DNA from: Microbacteriaceae bacterium X2B | GTDB taxonomy: Bacteria > Actinomycetota > Actinomycetes > Actinomycetales > Microbacteriaceae | Length of the DNA: 37,218 bases | Assembly (NCBI GenBank): GCA_005502445.1 | Contig: SCPB01000023.1 | Coordinates: 1 to 37,218 of the forward strand | Direction of reading: 5' to 3' | Shown: positions 20,241 to 26,132 of the stretch, one piece after another | Position numbering within the stretch: the stretch's first letter is position 1 | How the letters are laid out: the number at the start of each line of letters is the position of its first letter | Position numbers and translations under genes: made by a program | Notes under the pieces: generated by a model | What the model saw: the letters and a program-made list of their open reading frames with translations, nothing else | Told to the model about the DNA's origin: nothing | Database searches by the model: none

Positions 20241-21337
20241 AGGTGGACCTCTGCCGGGGTGATCGCCATGAGGATCGTGAGCACCGTCAGCACCGCGAGT
20301 ACCACGAGGGCGATCCCCATCGCGACAGGCCGTCGACGCCACCAGCGCTCCGGGCCCCGGTCGACGAAGGGCAGGACCGCGAGGAGGAAGAAGAACACCA
20401 GCTCACCCCACACGATCGCCGACAGGCCGAACCAGTTCTCGAGCGTGAACGGCCACCAGAACATCCACGGCGGCTTCGTGATCTCGATCCCGGGAACCGG
20501 AGTCGACCCGATCGGGGCGGGGAAGAGAACCGCCAGGACGCCAAGGATTCCGGCCAGCGCGATCCCGAAGGCGACGAGTCGGCGGATGTGGCGGGTGAAC
20601 GGCTGGGTCGGCTCTCCCTCGGCGGCCTGCTCACTCGATGTGCCGGCCGGGAGAAGCGGGTGCGGCGACATCCGGTGCCTCTTGACGAGCAGGAGGTGCA
20701 GCACGAGGAGTACGAGGATGATGCCGGGGATGATGACCACGTGCGCTCCGTACAGGCGCAGCAGGATGGAGATCCGACCCGCGAACTCCGGTGAGAACCA
20801 GAAGCCCAAACCCCCGAGAAGATTGCCGATCTCGATGTTGTGGCCGAGGGCTTCGAAGCCCTCCTGGTCCCACTTGAGCACCGTGCCGGTGAAGAGGGCG
20901 AACGTGATGAGTCCCAGCATCGCGACGCCGATGAGCCAGTTGCCTTCCCGCGGTCTCTTGTAGGACCCGGTCAGGAAGATGCGGATCATGTGAAGTACTG
21001 CGCCGACGTACATCGCCTGCGCCGCCCAGAAGTGCACGCCGCGGAAGAGGCTGCCTGCCCAGACCTCCGTCTCGATCGCTCGGACGGATTGGTTCGCATC
21101 CTCGGGCATCGGGGAGTAGAACTGGGCCAGCACGATCCCGGAACCGATCAGCAGCAAGAAGCTGATCGCGGTGATGCCGCCGAGCGTCCAGGCGAAGCGG
21201 TTCGCGTGCTCGGGCACCGGGTACGCCAAGGCGGTGATGCCGAGCCGCTCATCGATGGCATCCAGCGCTCGGCGCCCCCACGTGCGGGAGTCGGAAGCGT
21301 CCACGGCGGTCGAGGTCCGGAGTTCGGTCGGCATCAT
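20237..21337 (-). CDS. Cytochrome b (bc/b6f-type) subunit
   Basis: A 366-residue membrane protein with a full cytochrome b N-terminal domain. The four heme ligands are in the two standard pairs: His102/His116 (H-x13-H, in VHFWAAQAMYVGAVLHM) and His199/His214 (H-x14-H). A C-terminal part adds helices and PPWMFWW, which sits where the quinol-oxidation PEWY motif occurs in subunit IV. About eight helices are predicted. A complete bc complex would also need a Rieske protein and cytochrome c; neither is nearby, so this is a stand-alone diheme cytochrome b of unknown electron acceptor. It is coupled by ATGA to the upstream membrane protein and by GTGA to the downstream one. Confidence 0.88.
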   Translation of the reverse strand: MMPTELRTSTAVDASDSRTWGRRALDAIDERLGITALAYPVPEHANRFAWTLGGITAISFLLLIGSGIVLAQFYSPMPEDANQSVRAIETEVWAGSLFRGVHFWAAQAMYVGAVLHMIRIFLTGSYKRPREGNWLIGVAMLGLITFALFTGTVLKWDQEGFEALGHNIEIGNLLGGLGFWFSPEFAGRISILLRLYGAHVVIIPGIILVLLVLHLLLVKRHRMSPHPLLPAGTSSEQAAEGEPTQPFTRHIRRLVAFGIALAGILGVLAVLFPAPIGSTPVPGIEITKPPWMFWWPFTLENWFGLSAIVWGELVFFFLLAVLPFVDRGPERWWRRRPVAMGIALVVLAVLTVLTILMAITPAEVHL

Positions 21338-21984
21338 GCCTCCTTGCCGGTCGATGCGACGGTTGCGCGGTCTCTGGCTGCGGAGATATCGTGACCGAGC
21401 TCACGAAGACTCTCGGTTGGCCGGAAGAGCACGGCGAGCACGATGCCCACGGCAGCCGCGAGCACCGAGAGCCCGAGGAAGACCCAGTCCGTCACCGACA
21501 GCGCACCTCTGGGCGGTAGTGGAGCGAGCATCACCGTCGTGCCGGTCTCGTCGCCGACCGCGGGCTCGAGCGAATCGACGGCCTCGGAGATCGAGCCCTG
21601 CAGGAGCGTTTGCGCCTCTTCGGTGCTTCCGGCCCTGAGGGAGGCCGCCGCCTGTTCCAGCATCAGCACGTCGACCCCGTCATGGCCCTCGGCCTCGAGC
21701 GCGTCCCCGACCATGGCGAGCGCTTGCGCGGTGCCGTCCGGACCCGGGTCATTCACCAGGAAGCTCAGAGCCTGCAGCACCATGACGTAGCCCTCGTCGG
21801 CCGACTGGCCACCGTCCGCTCGTGCCGGCGATGCGATCGTGAGGCTGCCGAGGACCATGAGGGTCCCGATCGCGGCGGCGGCCATGTGGCATCCGACGCC
21901 GTCTCGTCGCAGACGGCGCGGTCGAACCGGGCCCCGCGTTCGCCAGCGAGCTTGGTGGGCCGGCAGCTCTTCTCGGCTTGTCAT
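21334..21984 (-). CDS. Exported/membrane-anchored protein of the cytochrome b operon
   Basis: A 216-residue protein with a long basic N-terminus, a signal-peptide-like hydrophobic segment ending ASPARADGG near residue 58, an extracytoplasmic helical domain (about 60-150, with repeated Ala/Glu/Leu helices), and one C-terminal transmembrane helix near WVFLGLSVLAAAVGIVLAVLF followed by a short cytoplasmic tail. No heme or metal motif is present. The start is ATG 21984 after GAAGGGG. A DosR-like box centred near -42 stands upstream of it, making this the promoter-proximal gene of the three-gene cytochrome b operon. The function is unknown; it could be an assembly or partner protein. Confidence 0.72.
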   Translation of the reverse strand: MTSREELPAHQARWRTRGPVRPRRLRRDGVGCHMAAAAIGTLMVLGSLTIASPARADGGQSADEGYVMVLQALSFLVNDPGPDGTAQALAMVGDALEAEGHDGVDVLMLEQAAASLRAGSTEEAQTLLQGSISEAVDSLEPAVGDETGTTVMLAPLPPRGALSVTDWVFLGLSVLAAAVGIVLAVLFRPTESLRELGHDISAARDRATVASTGKEA

Positions 21985-22036
21985 GGTCGCCCCTTCTCGG
22001 CTGTTCAGGACGCCTGGGGGTGACGCCGCTCAGCAC

Positions 22037-22042
22037 AAGCTA
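22037..22042 (-). promoter_or_regulatory. -10 box TAGCTT of the cytochrome b operon
   Basis: TAGCTT on the minus strand gives transcription from about 22030 and a 45-base leader with GAAGGGG before the ATG at 21984. The DosR-like box ends 24 bases upstream of it. Confidence 0.45.
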
Positions 22043-22065
22043 CGGGCGCGGCGCGACCGCCTGCA

Positions 22066-22079
22066 GGGACTTAAGGCCT
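22066..22079 (+). promoter_or_regulatory. DosR-like box of the cytochrome b operon
   Basis: GGGACTTAAGGCCT matches the mycobacterial DosR core GGGACTTNNGTCCC at all fixed positions but two, and the island consensus closely. Its centre is about 42 bases upstream of the predicted transcription start, the usual position for DosR activation. Confidence 0.55.
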
Positions 22080-22103
22080 GCTGATCCCCGACACAGATGC
22101 CGT

Positions 22104-22355
22104 TTATCGGTACCGTGCGGGGTCGGCTTCTGTGATTGGGCCGCAGCCATTCGGAAGGTGGCGACGACCTCGGTGCTCATGCATCGACTCCGTGGGAAGC
22201 GGACTGGCGTCAGGCGCCGCGCGCTCCTGGGTCGCGCGCACGTGGTGGTGGCCGCCGAGCGATGCTTCGTTCTCGTCGAGGGTCGCCTCCACGATGGACT
22301 TCGAGGACGCCCAGCGGACGCCGACGACTTCCAGGACAACGGTTCGTGTGTGCAT
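22104..22355 (-). pseudogene. N-terminal remnant of a second P1B ATPase (HMA-like fragment)
   Basis: The first 26 residues, VVLEVVGVRWASSKSIVEATL after a short lead, match [21 protein letters not shown] at the start of the intact ATPase. The match ends abruptly; the remaining residues (His-rich, then random) resemble nothing. A good site AGGGAAG precedes the ATG. It sits directly after the multicopper oxidase gene in the same direction, suggesting that an oxidase-ATPase operon once existed here and that the ATPase was deleted. The rest of the 399-base interval 21985-22383 holds the cytochrome b operon promoter. Confidence 0.6.
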
Positions 22356-22383
22356 GGTTTCGGCTTCCCTGTCGTGGAGGTTG

Positions 22384-23880
22384 TCAGGCCGCTTGGTACC
22401 CGAGAATGGTCATCATCCCGGCCTCGGCGTGGTAGATGTTGTGGCAGTGCGCCGCCCAGAGTCCCGGGTTGTCGGCGTCGAAGTCGACAGTCAGAGATCG
22501 TCGCGGCAGGACGATCGAGGTGTCCTTCCGCGGCCCTGACCCGGAGTGCTGGTAGGTGTGCCCGTGCAGGTGGAACGGATGCCACATCTGGGTGGTGTTC
22601 TCGATGCGCAGCCTCACGCGTTCACCTTGAGTCACCGCGAGTGCGCCGGCCAGCGGCTCGGCCGGGTCGAACCGACGGCCGTTGATCGCCCAGTCGTAGG
22701 CCATCATCGAGCCGGACAGCCTCGCAGTCAGTTCGCGGTCGACCGCACGCTCGGGGAGCACGACACTCGCATCGGCGGTGAGATCGCCGGCCGTGAGAAC
22801 CGACCCGGTCAGCTCGCGTACGGTCGCCGTCGCACGTGGGGTCTCGCCCGATCCGGTGCGCACGATCGCCAATGCCGTCTCGCCTTTGCCCTCCGCCGCG
22901 GCGACGAAGGGGAAGACGCCGTCGCCGAGCGTGACGAGGACGTCGTAGCGTTCGCCCATGCCGACCAGGATCGCATCGGTTTCCACCGGGTTCACCGGGA
23001 ATCCGTCGCTGTGGATGACGGTGAGGCGGTGACCGCCCAGCGCGACGCGGAACGCCGTATCGCTTCCCGCGTTGACGATGCGCAATCGGATCCGATTGCC
23101 CGGCGCGCTCGTGAAGGTCTCCGGGTCGGCAGCAGGCCGACCGTTGATGAGGTAATGCGGGTAGGACACGTCGCCGGCGTCCCCGCCGAGCAGGTCCGAG
23201 CGGGCGCCCATCATCATGCGTCCCCCGCCGTCGCCCATCATCCCCGCCATCCCGCCGCGCAGTTCCTCGAGCACCTCGTCAGGGGTGCCGGTCACCCCAT
23301 CGAGCCAGTCGTCGAGGATGACCACCCACTCGTCGTCGTAGCCCAAGGGTTCGTTCGGGTCGTCGACGATCAGGGCGCCGTACAGGCCGCGGTCCAGTTG
23401 CGGGCCGACATGCGGGTGGAACCAGTAGGTTCCCGGGTGCGCGGCGATGAACTCGTAGGTGAAGTCCTCTCCGGCTCCGATCGGAGCCTGGGTTGCACCG
23501 GGAACCCCGTCCATGTCGTTGCGCAGAGCCAGACCGTGCCAGTGCACAGAAGTATCAGCCGCGAGCCGGTTGCGAACGTTCGCGCGCAGGGTGTCCCCTG
23601 CCGTCAACCGGATCGTGGGCGCCGGCACCGATCCGAAGCTCCAGGTGTTCGCCACGGTGCCGGCGAGGTCGATCTGCGTCGGGGACGCGACCATGTCGAT
23701 GCTCGTGACTCGCCCCGTGCCCCCGCGGGCCAGCTCGGCCTGTTGTACCGGCGCTCCAGTCGGGGTGACGTATCTCGGTGGCGCAGTGCACGAAGCGAGC
23801 GCGATCGCGGCCAAGGTTCCGGTGCCGACAGCGAGGAAGCCGCGCCTGGTCAGGTCGGCGCCGCGGATCTCGGAGTTCAT
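22384..23880 (-). CDS. Tat-exported multicopper oxidase (CueO-like)
   Basis: A 498-residue three-domain copper oxidase. The N-terminus has a Tat signal (LTRRGFLAVGTG) followed by LASC, so it is probably an exported lipoprotein anchored at Cys31. All four copper-ligand motifs are present: HWHG (113-116), HPH (155-157), HPFHLHGH (434-441) and HCHNIYHAEAGM, with type 1 Cys479 and axial Met489. A Met-rich stretch at 211-224 (MAGMMGDGGGRMMM) is typical of cuprous oxidases such as CueO, suggesting Cu(I) detoxification. The ATG at 23880 has AGAGGA upstream; an alternative ATG at 23898 overlaps the preceding lipoprotein stop (TGATG) and would add six residues. Confidence 0.9.
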   Translation of the reverse strand: MNSEIRGADLTRRGFLAVGTGTLAAIALASCTAPPRYVTPTGAPVQQAELARGGTGRVTSIDMVASPTQIDLAGTVANTWSFGSVPAPTIRLTAGDTLRANVRNRLAADTSVHWHGLALRNDMDGVPGATQAPIGAGEDFTYEFIAAHPGTYWFHPHVGPQLDRGLYGALIVDDPNEPLGYDDEWVVILDDWLDGVTGTPDEVLEELRGGMAGMMGDGGGRMMMGARSDLLGGDAGDVSYPHYLINGRPAADPETFTSAPGNRIRLRIVNAGSDTAFRVALGGHRLTVIHSDGFPVNPVETDAILVGMGERYDVLVTLGDGVFPFVAAAEGKGETALAIVRTGSGETPRATATVRELTGSVLTAGDLTADASVVLPERAVDRELTARLSGSMMAYDWAINGRRFDPAEPLAGALAVTQGERVRLRIENTTQMWHPFHLHGHTYQHSGSGPRKDTSIVLPRRSLTVDFDADNPGLWAAHCHNIYHAEAGMMTILGYQAA

Positions 23881-23897
23881 GTCAGTCCTCTTTCTCA

Positions 23898-24111
23898 TCA
23901 GTCGATGCTTTCCCAGTTGTTGCGGGTGTTCGGGAAGCGGAGGTCCCCGCCTCCGCGCGACTCATCCGCGGTGCTCTCGGGAGGTGGCATCAGGCTGGAC
24001 CCGTGAACCATGCCGGGCGTTTCCGCCTGTGCCGTTGTTCTGGGCGCAGCCGGCGAGCAATAGAGCCGCGATCAGAGCGCCGGAGGCCAGCGCGGTTGTG
24101 CGAAGTCGCAC
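23898..24111 (-). pseudogene. Small lipoprotein of the copper operon, frameshifted
   Basis: From a GTG at 24111 with AGGGG upstream the frame encodes a lipoprotein signal ending LLLAGCAQNN. In that frame a stop follows soon after. In the next frame the sequence GMVHGSSLMPPPESTADES continues to LRFPNTRNNWESID and a TGA that overlaps the alternative oxidase start. One surplus base near 24015-24030 explains the split. Joined, the product would be about 70 residues: a signal peptide, a lipidated cysteine and a short Met/His/Pro-containing periplasmic peptide. I do not recognise a named family; its place suggests a copper-handling partner of the oxidase. Confidence 0.55.
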
Positions 24112-24179
24112 TGTGCAGACCCCTGGGCATCAGTCGGAAACAGGGTCGCGATTGGTCGCCCGGACGGGGCGAAACATCC

Positions 24180-24196
24180 TCCCGGCGAGCCCGGGA
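24180..24196 (-). terminator. Weak hairpin after the DUF6153-like gene
   Basis: TCCCGG and CCGGGA form a six-pair GC stem around a five-base loop, 11-27 bases after the stop at 24207, followed on the minus strand by ATGTTTC. The T run is poor, so termination is uncertain. Confidence 0.25.
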
Positions 24197-24206
24197 AGAG
24201 GGCGAA

Positions 24207-24650
24207 TCAGGTCCGGCTGACAGACAGGACGAGCAGTGACGGTGGCCGTGCTGGGGCCAATGCGCGGGCCGAGTCGCGAACGAGCACCGCGAGGCCGAGG
24301 GACATGCTCAGGCGGGCGAGCAGGGCTGGAGCAAGGACGACGGTGGCTGCGGCGAGCAGGGCGAGCGCGCAGACCATCAGCAGCAGGGCATGGCCGGGCG
24401 TGTTCCCTGGAGCTCCGCACTCGCCGGCGCAGTACCCGGCATCGACCGCGGAGTTATTGACAGCGGCCTGGGGCGCCTGGTCATGCGCTGCGGCGGCGAT
24501 GGTGACCGCATCGGATTCAAGGTGGTCGTCGCCGGTGCTGAGGGTGTGCATCGCGAGCAAGCTGGCGATCAGCACGAATGCTGCAGTGAAGGTCAGGAAG
24601 ACGCCGTGCATTGTCGAGCGTGTGCTCGCCAGCGAGCGGATCGCACTCAT
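24207..24650 (-). CDS. DUF6153-like two-helix membrane protein
   Basis: A 147-residue protein with an N-terminal helix (VFLTFTAAFVLIASLLAM), an extracytoplasmic segment with two cysteines (YCAGECG), and a second helix pair (ALLLMVCALALLAAATVVLAPALL). The pattern of a short N-terminal helix, acidic and His-containing loop and C-terminal helices resembles the actinobacterial DUF6153 family, often found beside copper genes; this is a pattern match only. The ATG at 24650 is chosen because GGGGAGG lies seven bases upstream. It precedes the lipoprotein and oxidase genes on the same strand. A DosR-like box is 139 bases upstream. Confidence 0.65.
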   Translation of the reverse strand: MSAIRSLASTRSTMHGVFLTFTAAFVLIASLLAMHTLSTGDDHLESDAVTIAAAAHDQAPQAAVNNSAVDAGYCAGECGAPGNTPGHALLLMVCALALLAAATVVLAPALLARLSMSLGLAVLVRDSARALAPARPPSLLVLSVSRT

Positions 24651-24674
24651 GCGCTTGCCTCCCCCCACTCAAGG

Positions 24675-25007
24675 CTAACTCAACATCCGGTCTGGATGGG
24701 AGTCCAGCGGGAACACCTCACATCGTCGCGCCGCCGACGTCCGTGACCACCGTACGTCGATGCTTCCGGCTGCTGGAGCTGCCGGACAGGGCCGAAGGTC
24801 CCAGGGCTGGGGACGAACGAGTCGGGCGATCGCCGCGCTGGCCTCGCGCAGTTTCTCCTCGGAGACGGGGCCACCTTGTTCCGCCGCCTCAGCGAAGCAG
24901 TGCACGAGATGATCGTCCAGCAGGCCAAGGGCTACCGCTTCGAGTGCCCTGGCGGTGGGCGAAACGTGGGTGAGCACGTCGGTGCAGTAGGGGTCGTACT
25001 CGATCAC
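24675..25007 (-). pseudogene. CsoR-family copper repressor lacking its N-terminus
   Basis: The frame encodes the second and third helices of a CsoR/DUF156 repressor: YDPYCTDVLTHVSPTARAL, then LLDDHLVHCFAEA and KLREASAAIARLVRP. The copper ligands are kept with exact CsoR spacing (Cys-x24-His-x3-Cys). The first helix, with the conserved DNA-contacting Arg and the RLRRIEGQVRG signature, is absent; upstream there is an in-frame stop after about ten further residues and then the tRNA gene. The C-terminal end also lacks its usual stop and reads through a DosR-like box. No ribosome binding site precedes the nominal GTG at 25007. It is a truncated pseudogene. Confidence 0.75.
24789..24802 (-). promoter_or_regulatory. 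DosR-like box upstream of the copper gene group
   Basis: The minus-strand GGGACCTTCGGCCC is identical to the box at 15804-15817. It lies within the read-through tail of the truncated CsoR. An AAGCAT at 24760-24765 is at the same 24-base distance as the -10 of the cytochrome b promoter. Likely targets are the DUF6153-like, lipoprotein and oxidase genes. Confidence 0.45.
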
Positions 25008-25079
25008 GCCGAGATGAGAAACGATCCGAAACCATCAAATGCGGGTTCGGACCGTTCACGATGTCGTGAGACATCACAT

Positions 25080-25156
25080 TGGTTGCGGGGGCAGGATTTG
25101 AACCTACGACCTCTGGGTTATGAGCCCAGCGAGCTACCGAACTGCTCCACCCCGCG
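25080..25156 (-). tRNA. Initiator tRNA-fMet (CAT)
   Basis: A 77-base gene with encoded CCA. The anticodon loop is CTCATAA flanked by GGG and CCC pairs, and the acceptor stem begins with an unpaired C1-A72 (CGCGGGG against CCCCGCA), both hallmarks of the initiator tRNA. The T loop GGTTCAAATCC is normal. Its 3' end faces the accessory island. Confidence 0.96.
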
Positions 25157-25251
25157 TCACGTGGGTCAACGATACCAGAGAACGGGGCGGGCATCTTGAT
25201 ATGAGGCCACAGGGGACTGTGCCGACGTCCGCAAGCTAACCCCCGCGATCG

Positions 25252-26121
25252 TCAGTGCGCGCGTCGCGTCGCTCCGAGGCTCATGCCGAGGGGCAGCAGG
25301 GCCTCCCCCGGCCAGCGCCACAACCCGTCATCGCCCCGCTCGCAGGCCGCGAAGATGCGCCAGGGCACCGCGTCGTGCTCGTGCAGGAAGTCGATGTCGA
25401 GCCCGGCGTCGATGAGGTCGGTGATGGTGCGACCGAGCGGGTGCATCCACTCGACGGTGCGGCCATTGGCGATCGTGGCCTCCGGGTCGGCGTAGTCGCG
25501 GTCGCTGTCGACCGCGACGCCGGCCTCGCGGAAGTACGGATGCGCGGGCAGCGGGAAGTCGCGGCCGCCGACGGGCGCCGATCCTGCGTCGTCGTCGAAG
25601 ACGGAGGCGGCGGGGTGGCCGTCGGCGAAGTAGAGCCGACCGCCGGGCTTGAGGAACCACGCGATGATGCGCGCCCATTCCACCGTGTCGGGCAGCCAGC
25701 CGATCGTGCCCCACGTCGTGTAGATGACATCGAAGCCCTCGGGATCGGGCAGGCGGTGCCGGGCGTCGTAGAGGTCGGCGAAGACGAACCGCGTGCGGTC
25801 GTCGAGACCGAGCTCGCGCGCGAGCTCGCGCGCCGCGCGAATCGCGGGCATCGAGAAGTCGATGCCGACGACCTCGGCGCCGCGCTGGGCGAGCACGAGC
25901 GAATCGGCACCGAAGTGGCACTGCAGATGCAGGACGCGCAGCCCCGCCCACCCCTCAGGAGCGATGCGAGGCAGCTCGGCCTCCTCGATCGGGTGGAGCC
26001 GCCCCTCGCCCCGCCGCAGCGGGGCGAGGTCGTAGAACGCGCTCGCGAGGTGCACGGGAACCTTCTCGTCCCAGTGCGCCCGATTGAGCTCGGCCCAGTC
26101 GGGCGACGCCGCGGCGCCCAC
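25252..26121 (-). CDS. Class I SAM-dependent methyltransferase
   Basis: A 289-residue Rossmann-fold methyltransferase. Motif I appears as LHLQCHFGADSL, motif II acidic residue in VVGIDFS, and a post-motif FADLYDA. The C-terminal part, with WMHPLGRTITDLIDAGLDIDFLHEH, is the usual shape of small-molecule methyltransferases of this group; no substrate can be inferred. The frame starts with GTG at 26121, only 11 bases after the UPF0182 stop, so it is probably the distal gene of that operon, though the ribosome binding site is poor. Confidence 0.8.
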   Translation of the reverse strand: MGAAASPDWAELNRAHWDEKVPVHLASAFYDLAPLRRGEGRLHPIEEAELPRIAPEGWAGLRVLHLQCHFGADSLVLAQRGAEVVGIDFSMPAIRAARELARELGLDDRTRFVFADLYDARHRLPDPEGFDVIYTTWGTIGWLPDTVEWARIIAWFLKPGGRLYFADGHPAASVFDDDAGSAPVGGRDFPLPAHPYFREAGVAVDSDRDYADPEATIANGRTVEWMHPLGRTITDLIDAGLDIDFLHEHDAVPWRIFAACERGDDGLWRWPGEALLPLGMSLGATRRAH

Positions 26122-26132
26122 GCCCCCGCCCG

